Shown here: positions 7,481 through 15,359 of the stretch, one piece after another
How positions within the stretch are numbered: the first letter of the stretch is position 1
Layout of the letters: the number at the start of each line of letters is the position of its first letter
DNA from: DASSWB01 sp035705495
GTDB lineage: Bacteria > Bacteroidota > Bacteroidia > Flavobacteriales > Flavobacteriaceae
Direction of reading: 5' to 3'
Length of the DNA stretch: 30,031 nt
Assembly: GCA_035705495.1 (NCBI GenBank)
Contig: DASSWB010000086.1
Coordinates: 1 to 30,031, forward strand
Position numbers and translations under genes: made by a program
The notes under the pieces: model-generated
Told to the model about the DNA's origin: nothing
Seen by the model: the letters and a program-made list of their open reading frames with translations, nothing else
The model's database searches: none

Positions 7481-8110
7481 ATGGAAATTATAAAAGCTTT
7501 AAAATGGAGATATGCAACGAAAAGATTTGATCCTAAGAGGAAAGTTTCTTCGGAAAAAATTTCAATAATAAAAGAGGCATTTAATTTAAGTCCGAGCTCC
7601 TACGGACTTCAACCTATCAGATTGGTAATTGTAGAGAATCAAGAACTGAAATACCAACTAATGCAATATGGAATGGGGCAGAAGCAAATTGCAACTGCAT
7701 CTCACGTATTGGTATTGTGCGTAGAAACAGTCATAGACGAACAATACGTGAGGGATCATTTTGAAAGGGAAAAAAATATCAGGGATACTCCGGATGAAAT
7801 TCTCGCACCTTATAGAACCTATTTAATCAGGCATTTTGAAGAAAAAGATACTGATTTCACCAAGCAATGGGCGCTTAATCAAGCTTATTTGGCTTTAGGA
7901 ACGTTATTGACCGTATGCGCGCTTGAAGAAATAGATGCATGTCCAATTGAAGGTTTTGAGCCTCAAAAATATGATGAAATCCTTCAGTTGAAAGAAAAAA
8001 ACCTACAGTCCGTTTTGGTTTTACCCATTGGTTACCGGGCTGAAGATGATATTTTTTCAGATTTCAAAAAAGTTAGAAAACCTTTGGATGACTCGATATT
8101 GGAATTCTAA
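7481..8110 (+). CDS. NAD(P)H-dependent nitroreductase-family flavoprotein
   Basis: FMN-dependent oxidoreductase of the NfsB-like nitroreductase family, 210 aa from the ATG at 7481 (MEIIKALKWRYATKRFDP). A longer reading from upstream would cover the likely promoter and lacks family similarity. Typical features: the N-terminal RYATKRFD pattern where FMN phosphate is bound, SPSSYGLQP around residues 38-46, a central WALNQAYLALGTLL helix, and ACPIEGF followed by a C-terminal LPIGYR block. Such enzymes reduce quinones, nitroaromatics or enones using NAD(P)H; the natural substrate is unknown. It ends 9 bp from the converging ribB gene with no terminator between. Confidence 0.9.
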   Translation: MEIIKALKWRYATKRFDPKRKVSSEKISIIKEAFNLSPSSYGLQPIRLVIVENQELKYQLMQYGMGQKQIATASHVLVLCVETVIDEQYVRDHFEREKNIRDTPDEILAPYRTYLIRHFEEKDTDFTKQWALNQAYLALGTLLTVCALEEIDACPIEGFEPQKYDEILQLKEKNLQSVLVLPIGYRAEDDIFSDFKKVRKPLDDSILEF

Positions 8111-8119
8111 AGATCATTA

Positions 8120-9268
8120 TCAATAATTGATATATTCCACAATTTCCAAGCCGTAACCAATCATTCCAACACGTTTTGCCTGTTTGGAATTCGATAATAG
8201 TTTGATTTTGTGAATTTCAAGATCGTGCAGAATTTGTGCCCCAATTCCGAAATCTTTGTTATCCATAGAAATATTGGGTGCATTGAAAATTCCCTGCTGT
8301 TGTAAGGATTTTGCCTCCTGAAGTCGGTTCAGCAAATTAAGACTTTGACTTTCTTGGTTGATAAACACAATGGCTCCTCGTCCTTCTTCCATGACAGCTT
8401 TGAACATGTCATCCAATTTTTTTTCAGCGTGGTTCGTAAGTGTTCCCAAAATATCATTGTTGACCAAAGTTGAATTTACACGGACCGAAATAGGTTCATC
8501 TGGCTTCCAATCCCCAATTGTGAGCGCTATGTGGACTTGTTTATTGGTTGTTTGTTGGTAAGCTCTTAGCCTAAAAGTGCCGAATTTGGTTTTGAAATCG
8601 AAATCTTCTTTTTTTTCTATCAAGGAATCATGTTGCATACGGTAAGCCACAAGATCTTCAATAGACACCAGTTTAAGATCGAATTTTTTCGCCACTTCCA
8701 CCAACTGCGGTAGGCGGGCCATTGTTCCGTCTTCGTTCATCACTTCAACGATAACTCCCGCTGGCTGTAAACCGGCCAATCTTGCAAAATCTATTGCGGC
8801 CTCTGTGTGACCGGTACGACGTAAAACGCCACCTTCTTTTGCTTTCAATGGAAAAATATGTCCTGGCCGACTCAAATCAAAAGGTTTGGTGGAAGGATGA
8901 ATTAAGGCACGAACGGTTTTAGCTCTGTCGGAAGCAGAAATTCCAGTGGTTACACCTTCTCCTTTTAAATCTACGGAAATAGTAAAAGCAGTTTCCATTG
9001 GATCGGTATTGTTCCCCACCATCATGTCGAGTTTCAGCTCCTCGCAGCGTTTTTCAGTTAAGGGAGCGCAAATGAGGCCGCGTCCGTGTGTGGCCATGAA
9101 ATTGATCATTTCCGGAGTGGTTTTTTCAGCTGCAGCCACAAAATCGCCTTCATTCTCACGGTCGGTATCATCGACGACAATAATTATTTTTCCTGCTCTA
9201 ATATCATCTATCGCTTCCTTGATGGAATCTAACTTTATATTTGTTTTTGGGTCCTTTACTTCTGACAT
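8120..9268 (-). CDS. ribB: 3,4-dihydroxy-2-butanone-4-phosphate synthase with degenerate GTP cyclohydrolase II domain
   Basis: Riboflavin synthesis: converts ribulose 5-phosphate to the four-carbon precursor. The start is the ATG at 9268 (382 aa); an upstream TTG would overlap the permease gene. The RibB domain (about 1-210) is complete, with DRENEGD (Glu38, Glu40, Asp42), SRPGHIFP, and RRTGHTEAA with His154. The second half (about 222-382) aligns with GTP cyclohydrolase II from FGTFRLRAY to DFGIGAQILHDL and LLSN. However, the zinc-binding HSECxT...RCDCG stretch reads RVNSTLVNNDILGTLTNHA, there is no cysteine in the whole half, and RQEGRxIGL has become NQESQSLNL. The cyclohydrolase is therefore probably inactive and another RibA is needed elsewhere. 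It is last in the ftsK-lolA-permease-ribB run, 32 bp after the permease stop. Confidence 0.93.
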   Translation of the reverse strand: MSEVKDPKTNIKLDSIKEAIDDIRAGKIIIVVDDTDRENEGDFVAAAEKTTPEMINFMATHGRGLICAPLTEKRCEELKLDMMVGNNTDPMETAFTISVDLKGEGVTTGISASDRAKTVRALIHPSTKPFDLSRPGHIFPLKAKEGGVLRRTGHTEAAIDFARLAGLQPAGVIVEVMNEDGTMARLPQLVEVAKKFDLKLVSIEDLVAYRMQHDSLIEKKEDFDFKTKFGTFRLRAYQQTTNKQVHIALTIGDWKPDEPISVRVNSTLVNNDILGTLTNHAEKKLDDMFKAVMEEGRGAIVFINQESQSLNLLNRLQEAKSLQQQGIFNAPNISMDNKDFGIGAQILHDLEIHKIKLLSNSKQAKRVGMIGYGLEIVEYINY

Positions 9269-9300
9269 TTTGGGGGGGAATTTATTTTTCACAAAGATAC

Positions 9301-10743
9301 TCAATTCTCTTCCGACTTAATAATTCCGTACTTCTTCAGCAGGTTTTTTATAGGTTCAAAAAATGCCAAAGGTTGAAACAATCCTCTGTCAGTCGTTGCT
9401 CTATATGTTAAGAAGATACCAAGCGGGAACATAATCGCTGTTGATAACCACGTTGCAATGGCGGGGCTTATTCCGCCCTCTTCAGCACTATTTTTAGCAA
9501 AAATTCCGAGGAAATGATAAGTGAGAAAAATCAATATAGCGATTACCATGGGCAATCCCATTCCACCTTTTCTAATGATCGCTCCCAATGGTGCACCTAC
9601 AAAAAACAGGACAATACAGGCAAAACCGAAGACATATTTTTCATGAAGCGCAATTTCAAATTTATTAAGACTAACACCGGCTCTCTGAAACTCCTGATTT
9701 TTTGCCTTTAATGCGAAATTGGCGCCGTTTACGCTTCCTATTGCCAAATTTATCAACTGCACCTGTTCGGGTGCTGAATAAAGTTCCAAAACGGAATTTT
9801 TTATTTCTGATACGGAATCAATGGATGAAGCTGTCATACTTAAATTATGCGCACCACTTCTGATTAGCATATTTTTAGAAAACTCTTGTCGCGTTTTGTT
9901 GTAAGCGGAAGATAGGGAATCAATGGTTTCATTTAATTCAGAAACCTTCAGCATACTTTGTGAATTCGTATACTTTTCTTCTTCAAGATCTACATCATTA
10001 AATTCGGTTAGATCAATATTTATAGTATAGGTTTCAAAATAACTCTTGGCAAAAGGATGGTTTTTTTGCTTGCTTCGATCCTTCATCTGGATTTCATCAT
10101 AATAATTTCCATCCTTTAAAATAAGAGATAAAGTATTAGAGCCTTCTTTTCCGACCAATTCCCCTTCTTTTGCTTTTATTACGGTAAAATTTCCCCTTAA
10201 ATTGGACTTTTGATGAATAATGACATCGTGAAGAAATTGATCGTTATCTCCCGTTTTTTCATCAACTTTTATATTGATACTCCCTAAATCGTTAAAAGTA
10301 CCTTCCGTAATGGCCATCGCTGGTTTTAACTGAGCAATATTCTGTTTCAGGTTGATAAATTTATATTCTGAATAAGGAATTACATTGTTGGCAAAGTAGA
10401 AAGCGGTAATACTTACGAATCCGATGAAAACCATCAAACTCATCATTGCCCGCTGAAGCGATATGCCCGATGATTTCATTGCTGCGAATTCGTAATTTTC
10501 AGCAAAATTCCCAAAAGTCATTATTGATGTCAAAAGAATGGTTAGGGGAAGTACCATTGGCATTAATTTCGGCGTGAAATAAAGCAGAAATTTAAAAATG
10601 GTAGCGGTATCCAACTCTTTACCCGCCAGTTCACCAATGAAAAGCCAAACTGTTTGGAGCACAAAAATGAACATGAGAATAATAAAAACCGTAAAGAAGG
10701 TTTTTAAAAAACTTACCAGTATGTACCTGTCAAGGATTTTCAA
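9301..10743 (-). CDS. LptF/LptG family permease (YjgP/YjgQ)
   Basis: Membrane component of the lipopolysaccharide transport ABC exporter, which extracts LPS from the inner membrane with LptB. Length 480 aa; three N-terminal helices (about 10-120), a long periplasmic beta-rich region (about 130-365), and three C-terminal helices (about 370-455), the family's architecture. The protein opens with MKILDRYI, the normal family start, and this requires a TTG start codon at 10743, only 2 bp after the lolA stop. No ATG occurs nearby, so translation is probably coupled to lolA. The LDRYI opening recalls LptG, but Flavobacteriia encode two similar paralogues, so I do not assign one. Confidence 0.9.
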   Translation of the reverse strand: MKILDRYILVSFLKTFFTVFIILMFIFVLQTVWLFIGELAGKELDTATIFKFLLYFTPKLMPMVLPLTILLTSIMTFGNFAENYEFAAMKSSGISLQRAMMSLMVFIGFVSITAFYFANNVIPYSEYKFINLKQNIAQLKPAMAITEGTFNDLGSINIKVDEKTGDNDQFLHDVIIHQKSNLRGNFTVIKAKEGELVGKEGSNTLSLILKDGNYYDEIQMKDRSKQKNHPFAKSYFETYTINIDLTEFNDVDLEEEKYTNSQSMLKVSELNETIDSLSSAYNKTRQEFSKNMLIRSGAHNLSMTASSIDSVSEIKNSVLELYSAPEQVQLINLAIGSVNGANFALKAKNQEFQRAGVSLNKFEIALHEKYVFGFACIVLFFVGAPLGAIIRKGGMGLPMVIAILIFLTYHFLGIFAKNSAEEGGISPAIATWLSTAIMFPLGIFLTYRATTDRGLFQPLAFFEPIKNLLKKYGIIKSEEN

Positions 10744-10745
10744 AA

Positions 10746-11387
10746 TTACATACGATTTATGTAATAATCTTTATACTTTCCGGCGTCAAAAATGAAAAGT
10801 GTTTTTGATAAAGGCTGATTGGTTTTGAAGCTATTTACAGTAATGGTAATCTTTGTACCGTTATCCTGCGTCTGAATCAGATTGTAAATGTGTTTTGTTT
10901 GCGGATCTATACCCAATAAGATATTTTTAATCTCCGCGTTGGAATCTATTGGGGTTAATTTTATATACTGAATTGTTCTCCCTTTAACATTTTGTGTGAT
11001 GTCCCATTTGTACGTATAGCCGTCATTGTAAAAGGTGAGCATTTTTGAAGGCGTAATCGCATTTTTGTCCTCTGGATTGTAATTCGAAATATTAATTTCC
11101 TCATCCTCTGGATTGATAGTGTAAATTTTCTTTCCATCAAACATTTGTGTCGATCCCATTAAATTCAGGACATATTTTTCTTTGGATAAACTAACGTCTC
11201 CGCGGGTTTCTTGTTTAATGTTTTCGGCGGTATTTTCTAAAGTGTACTTGAAATCGATTACGATATTATCGTAATTTTCAACTTTGGAAGAAACCTCGTC
11301 CAGTAAGGTTTTTGCTTTGGAAGAATTCTGGGCCTGCGATGAGAAACATGTGGCAATGCTAATTGCTAAAATAAGTAATCTTTTCAT
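10746..11387 (-). CDS. lolA: LolA-like outer-membrane lipoprotein carrier
   Basis: Periplasmic carrier that takes lipoproteins from the LolCDE transporter to the outer membrane. Length 213 aa with a clear signal peptide (positive MKR, hydrophobic core to about residue 14, probable cleavage after SQAQ near residue 20). The mature part shows the LolA/LolB-type half-barrel pattern: an initial helix (SKAKTLLDEVSSKVENYDN), then strands including RGDVSLSKEKYVL and TQMFDGKKIYTINPEDEEI. It sits 15 bp after ftsK and 2 bp before the Lpt permease, so the three probably share a transcript and an envelope-related context. Family assignment rests on pattern and context, as LolA sequences diverge widely. 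Confidence 0.85.
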   Translation of the reverse strand: MKRLLILAISIATCFSSQAQNSSKAKTLLDEVSSKVENYDNIVIDFKYTLENTAENIKQETRGDVSLSKEKYVLNLMGSTQMFDGKKIYTINPEDEEINISNYNPEDKNAITPSKMLTFYNDGYTYKWDITQNVKGRTIQYIKLTPIDSNAEIKNILLGIDPQTKHIYNLIQTQDNGTKITITVNSFKTNQPLSKTLFIFDAGKYKDYYINRM

Positions 11388-11402
11388 GGTTTGTTTAATA
11401 AA

Positions 11403-13766
11403 TTAATTTCCTTCGTCCAACATTTGATTTAGAGTTGCTAAATCCGTTATGAGCACCTGCCGGGCTTTACTTCCTTCAAAAGGACCAACAATTCCTGCAG
11501 CTTCAAGTTGATCAATCAATCTTCCTGCCCTGTTGTAACCCAGTTTAAGTTTGCGTTGGAGTAAAGATGCCGAACCCTGTTGCGCTACTACAATAACTTC
11601 TGCAGCTTCCCGAAACAGTTTGTCGCGCTCGCTCACATCAATATCAAGACTTGTGCCACTTTCTTCACCTTCATACTCAGGGAGTTGGTAGGCATCTGGA
11701 TAGGCTTTTTGCGAACCGATATACTCCGTTAATTTATCCACTTCTGGCGTGTCAACAAACGCACATTGAAGTCGGATCAAATCATTTCCTTGAGTATAAA
11801 GCATGTCTCCTCGACCAATTAATTGATCTGCACCTTGACTATCCAAAATGGTTCTTGAATCTATTTTTGAAGTCACCCTAAATGCAATTCGTGCAGGGAA
11901 GTTTGCTTTAATGATCCCCGTAATTACATTTACCGATGGCCTTTGTGTCGCAATGATTAAATGAATCCCAATTGCCCGTGCCAATTGAGCCAAACGTGCA
12001 ATTGGTGTTTCCACCTCTTTTCCCGCAGTCATGATCAGATCGGCAAATTCATCAACTACTAAAATAATATAAGGTAAAAATCGGTGCCCATTTTCCGGAT
12101 TCAGTTTTCGTGCTTTAAACTTCACGTTATATTCCTTAAGATTTCGGACCATCGCATCTTTCAGCAAATTATATCGGTCGTCCATTTCAATACAAAGGGA
12201 ATTCAAGGTGTTGATTACCTTGGTGTTATCAGTGATGATCGCATCTTCAGTGTTTGGTAACTTGGCGAGATAATGACGTTCAATTTTATTGAAAAGCGTA
12301 AGTTCAACTTTTTTCGGATCTACGAGCACAAATTTAACTTCAGCGGGATGTTTACAATAGAGTAGGGAAGTGAGGATAGCATTCAACCCCACCGACTTAC
12401 CTTGTCCAGTTGCTCCAGCCATCAACAAATGCGGCATCGTAGCCAAATCGACTACAAAAGTTTCATTGGAAATTGTTTTACCAAGTGCCAATGGAAGTTC
12501 CATTTCAGCTTGTCTAAATTTTGGAGAAGCAATCACCGAACGCATTGAAACCATTGTTGATTTTTTGTTGGGAACTTCAATTCCAATGGTGCCTTTACCG
12601 GGAATTGGTGCAATAATCCTAATACCCAAAGCGGAAAGTGAAAGCGCAATATCGTCTTCCAAATTTTTAATTTTGGAAATTCTGATTCCAGCTTCGGGAA
12701 CAATTTCATACAGCGTTACCGTCGGACCAACTGTGGCTTTAATCTGTGCGATTTCAATTTTGTAATTCTTGAGCGTGTCAACGATTTTATTTTTGTTTTC
12801 CTCAAGTTCTTCTTGATCTATGGTAATTCCACCACCATTCAAGTTGTAATCCTTTAACAACTCTAAAGTTGGAAATTTATAATTTTTAAGCTCTAAAGTC
12901 GGATCAAATTCCCCGAAATCTTTCACCAATTTCTCACTTAAACTTTCATCAATTTCTTCTTCAACCGCCGTTTCAACTTCCATGGCGACATCATCGTCGT
13001 TATCGGTAGATTGAATGATTATTTTTTCCGGTTCGGTTTTTTCTGGAGCTTCGTTTTCATCGACAGAACTTAAGGGAATAGTGGTTGGATCTTCTAAAAT
13101 TCCTTCTTCGGAATCAATCTGTTCCTTTTTGAGCGGACTTTCCTCTGGTAAATTAAAATCTTCCTTAAGTTCTTGTTTTTTTGTTTTGAAAAAATCAGCA
13201 ATAATTTCTGGAGTCAGTTTTAAACGCACCACCAAATACACGATTAGAAAGAAACTGAGCAGTAAAATTGTTCCCGTGAAACCCAAATAATCTTGTAGAA
13301 AATCATTTAATTCATAACCGATAACTCCGCCCAAAAGAGCATTTTGTTCAGCGAAAAATCCGAAAATGATGCTTGACCAAAGCATGACCATGATTCCCCA
13401 GAACCAATATTTTTTTAGAAGATGGGTTTTTAGACCAAAAAATAAAAATACTCCAGTGACGAATATTAAGCCTGCTAGGATAAAGGCGGACACGCCAAAT
13501 CCTTGATAAATAAAAAAGTTGCTGATGCCCGCGCCAAATTTACTTAAGTAGTTTTTGGTTTCCAGATTCCTATCAGATAAGTTTTGAAGTACACTCTGAT
13601 CCTCTTGCCAATGAATAAAAAACGAAGCAAAAGCGAACAAAAAAGCGATTCCCAAAAATGCCAGAAAACAACCAAGAAGAACTTTTTGTTGTCTGGTAAG
13701 GCTAAAATCAGGTTTTTTAAAACTTGTTTTTGTTGTTTTAGAAGAAACGTCCTTCTTTTTTGCCAT
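11403..13766 (-). CDS. ftsK: DNA translocase FtsK/SpoIIIE
   Basis: Septum-bound ATPase that pumps chromosomal DNA and helps resolve chromosome dimers. I start it at the ATG at 13766 (787 aa, MAKKKDVSSKTTK); an ATG three codons earlier (13775) is possible, and anything further upstream lies within the promoter. Four membrane helices occupy about 27-178, followed by an acidic linker (about 205-300), the alpha/beta motor with Walker A GATGQGKS and Walker B ILVVDEFADL, then LARAIGIHLIIATQRP. The C-terminal winged-helix gamma domain (QQGSASLLQRKLKLGYNRAGRLID) that reads polarity sequences is intact. It is the first gene of an ftsK-lolA-permease-ribB unit with its own promoter. Confidence 0.97.
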   Translation of the reverse strand: MAKKKDVSSKTTKTSFKKPDFSLTRQQKVLLGCFLAFLGIAFLFAFASFFIHWQEDQSVLQNLSDRNLETKNYLSKFGAGISNFFIYQGFGVSAFILAGLIFVTGVFLFFGLKTHLLKKYWFWGIMVMLWSSIIFGFFAEQNALLGGVIGYELNDFLQDYLGFTGTILLLSFFLIVYLVVRLKLTPEIIADFFKTKKQELKEDFNLPEESPLKKEQIDSEEGILEDPTTIPLSSVDENEAPEKTEPEKIIIQSTDNDDDVAMEVETAVEEEIDESLSEKLVKDFGEFDPTLELKNYKFPTLELLKDYNLNGGGITIDQEELEENKNKIVDTLKNYKIEIAQIKATVGPTVTLYEIVPEAGIRISKIKNLEDDIALSLSALGIRIIAPIPGKGTIGIEVPNKKSTMVSMRSVIASPKFRQAEMELPLALGKTISNETFVVDLATMPHLLMAGATGQGKSVGLNAILTSLLYCKHPAEVKFVLVDPKKVELTLFNKIERHYLAKLPNTEDAIITDNTKVINTLNSLCIEMDDRYNLLKDAMVRNLKEYNVKFKARKLNPENGHRFLPYIILVVDEFADLIMTAGKEVETPIARLAQLARAIGIHLIIATQRPSVNVITGIIKANFPARIAFRVTSKIDSRTILDSQGADQLIGRGDMLYTQGNDLIRLQCAFVDTPEVDKLTEYIGSQKAYPDAYQLPEYEGEESGTSLDIDVSERDKLFREAAEVIVVAQQGSASLLQRKLKLGYNRAGRLIDQLEAAGIVGPFEGSKARQVLITDLATLNQMLDEGN

Positions 13767-13787
13767 AGGTTTCATCAGTTGTTGAGG

Positions 13788-13821
13788 CAAAAATACAAAT
13801 ATATACTTGTTGTGAAACAAA
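13788..13821 (-). promoter_or_regulatory. Promoter of the ftsK operon
   Basis: On the minus strand TTTG (13821-13818) is followed after 22 bp by TATTTTTG (13795-13788). This fits the flavobacterial pattern TTG-N17-23-TAnnTTTG. It lies in the 60-bp gap after the undecaprenol kinase stop and rules out ftsK starts upstream of about 13780. Confidence 0.6.
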
Positions 13822-13826
13822 TAAAT

Positions 13827-14189
13827 CTACAGCATTTTAGGGAGGTAGATAATTGCCGCAATGATTACTGCAAAAACGGCCGAGAAAAAGACGGCACCAG
13901 CTGCAACGTCTTTTATATATCCAATTTTAGTGTGGAAATCCGGATGAATGAAATCCGCAATTCCTTCAACTGCGGTATTTAGTCCTTCTGTACTCATTAC
14001 CAAAGCAATGGCCAAGATTTGAAAAATCCATTCGGTGGCCGATATTTCGTAATAAAACCCAGCTATTGTTATCAGGACTGAAATAACTGCTTGGACCTGA
14101 ATACTGGGTTCTGTACTCAATAATAACCAAGCACCTTTCATTGCGTATTTTGCTCCTCTCAAGCGATTGTAGAGGAAGTTTTTCATCAT
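13827..14189 (-). CDS. dgkA: Undecaprenol/diacylglycerol kinase (DgkA family)
   Basis: Small inner-membrane lipid kinase, 120 aa, with three membrane helices (about 30-48, 54-72, 96-116). The signature E-x(2)-N-x(3)-E is seen in MSTEGLNTAVEGIADF (Glu68, Asn71, Glu75), with the conserved KDVAAGAVF before the last helix and STEPSIQVQ near residue 27. This form resembles the Gram-positive undecaprenol kinase more than the E. coli diacylglycerol kinase, so recycling of undecaprenyl phosphate for cell-wall synthesis is the likelier role. Its ATG immediately follows the tpx stop (TAAATGATG); a second ATG is the next codon. The tpx-dgkA pair is probably one transcript. Confidence 0.93.
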   Translation of the reverse strand: MMKNFLYNRLRGAKYAMKGAWLLLSTEPSIQVQAVISVLITIAGFYYEISATEWIFQILAIALVMSTEGLNTAVEGIADFIHPDFHTKIGYIKDVAAGAVFFSAVFAVIIAAIIYLPKML

Positions 14190-14690
14190 TTACAACAACG
14201 TTTTTAATGCTTCTTTATAGTCTGGTTCATTAGCAAGATCTTTTACCTGTTCAGTATATTTTACGATTCCATTTTCATCCAAAACCAGTACCGCTCGTGA
14301 TAACAAACCTTGCAGCGGACCGTCAAGCATTTCCAAACCATAATCTTTGCCAAAGATCCTATCTCGAAAGTCTGACAAATTTATTACATTTTTTAAACCT
14401 TCGTCATCTATAAATCTTTTTTGTGCAAAAGGTAGGTCACGCGAAATACATAAAACCACCGCGTTGTTTAATCCCACTGCTTTTTCGTTGAAGTTCCGAA
14501 CCGAAGTTGCACAAACATTGGTGTCAATACTGGGAAATATATTCATGATTACTCTTTTCCCTTTATAATCATTTAATGTTGAAGTAGATAAATCATTTTT
14601 TAAAAGTTTGAAATAAGGTGCTTTTTCGCCTATTTCAGGGAGATTCCCATAGGTTGAAATCTTCTGTTCCTTAAACGTAATATCAGACAT
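14190..14690 (-). CDS. tpx: Thiol peroxidase Tpx without the usual resolving cysteine
   Basis: Atypical peroxiredoxin that reduces hydroperoxides, 166 aa. The peroxidatic Cys60 is in the expected PSIDTNVCATSVRNFN. In E. coli Tpx the resolving Cys95 sits in LPFAQSRFCGAEGL; here the matching stretch is DLPFAQKRFIDDEGLKNV, with Ile in place of Cys (codon ATA). The only other cysteine is Cys81 in VVLCISRDLP, equivalent to the non-catalytic Cys82 of E. coli. The enzyme should therefore work as a 1-Cys type or resolve with Cys81 or an external thiol. It is 119 bp downstream of the peroxiredoxin-thioredoxin operon, separated by a terminator, and directly abuts dgkA. Confidence 0.93.
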   Translation of the reverse strand: MSDITFKEQKISTYGNLPEIGEKAPYFKLLKNDLSTSTLNDYKGKRVIMNIFPSIDTNVCATSVRNFNEKAVGLNNAVVLCISRDLPFAQKRFIDDEGLKNVINLSDFRDRIFGKDYGLEMLDGPLQGLLSRAVLVLDENGIVKYTEQVKDLANEPDYKEALKTLL

Positions 14691-14747
14691 AGTAATTTTT
14701 TATTTTAAATATAATGCTTAAGAAATGGCGATATTTAAAAATTATCA

Positions 14748-14786
14748 TAAAAAAAGAAAGGTTGCTCTTAATTTGAGCAACCTTTA
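14748..14786 (-). terminator. Terminator of the peroxiredoxin-thioredoxin operon
   Basis: On the minus strand, stem AAAGGTTGCTC pairs with GAGCAACCTTT (plus-strand arms 14757-14767 and 14775-14785; 7-nt loop), followed by CTTTTTTTA. It ends the operon 24 bp after the last stop and insulates tpx. Confidence 0.9.
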
Positions 14787-14809
14787 ATAAAACATTAAGG
14801 ATAAGGGAG

Positions 14810-15058
14810 TTATTGATCTATTGAACCCAATACTTTTTTCACAAAATTGTTTGCAGCATCACGTTCTGGAACTCCTTCTTCAATCATTTTATGTACCTCA
14901 ATGGCTCCACATAAATTAGTGATTAATTCTCCAATAACATCCATTTCAGCTTCGGTCACACTACGATGTTCTGTAAATATCTCCAAAACTTCAACGGCTG
15001 TTTCTAATTTCTTAGTTTCTAAATTCCGTTGCAGGTGCCTAATTATTGGTAACTTCAT
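14810..15058 (-). CDS. DUF6952-like small protein of the peroxiredoxin operon
   Basis: An 82-aa soluble, mainly helical protein. From memory it matches DUF6952, a family found in Flavobacteriia right behind thioredoxin and peroxiredoxin genes; function unknown. The core is EAEMDVIGELITNLCGAIEVHKMIEEGVPERDAANNFVKKVLGSID, with one cysteine (Cys50). Its ATG lies inside the thioredoxin gene, overlapping its end by 20 bp in another frame, so translation is probably coupled. The tight placement suggests it works with the thioredoxin or peroxiredoxin, perhaps as a partner or regulator; this is inference from context. Confidence 0.8.
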   Translation of the reverse strand: MKLPIIRHLQRNLETKKLETAVEVLEIFTEHRSVTEAEMDVIGELITNLCGAIEVHKMIEEGVPERDAANNFVKKVLGSIDQ

Positions 15059-15353
15059 TTAATAGTGATTTTAAATTATCAAGTTGATTTGTTTGAACTT
15101 GATTTACAAACTTTCCGTCTTTGAATGTTGCAAAGGTGGGCAAGTTATCGACAGTGGCGAGTTTCCTGGATTCTGGGAATTTTTCTGCATCCACAAAAAT
15201 GAATGTTGCATCTTCGTGTTCTGAAGCCAATTTTTTGAATTTCGGTTTCATCAATCGGCAGTTTCCGCACCAGCTTGCCATATATTGCACTACAACCGTA
15301 TTGTTATTTGCAATTTCTTCTGCTAGGTTATCGTTTTCCAGTTCTTTTACCAT
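15039..15353 (-). CDS. Thioredoxin-family protein
   Basis: Thioredoxin-fold protein, 104 aa, with active site WCGNC (Cys29, Cys32) rather than the classical WCGPC, preceded by VVQYMASWC. The cis-proline is in DNLPTFATF. No signal peptide, so it is cytoplasmic. It lies 6 bp behind the 2-Cys peroxiredoxin and is the obvious candidate reductant for its disulfide. The WCGNC site should shift the redox potential relative to WCGPC. The downstream gene starts inside its last codons. Confidence 0.93.
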   Translation of the reverse strand: MVKELENDNLAEEIANNNTVVVQYMASWCGNCRLMKPKFKKLASEHEDATFIFVDAEKFPESRKLATVDNLPTFATFKDGKFVNQVQTNQLDNLKSLLNEVTNN

Positions 15354-15359
15354 GATGTA

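Noticed and set aside
9270..9280. Seven-C tract before ribB as a phase-variation switch
   Set aside because: It is short, outside the coding region and alone; no evidence of variation can be seen in one sequence. Mentioned only as a side note.
8946..9320. Plus-strand frame over ribB start
   Set aside because: Antisense to the well-conserved RibB domain; the low-complexity Ser/Phe-rich product is a typical shadow.
12370..12765. Plus-strand frame inside ftsK
   Set aside because: Antisense to the conserved FtsK motor domain; no independent signals.
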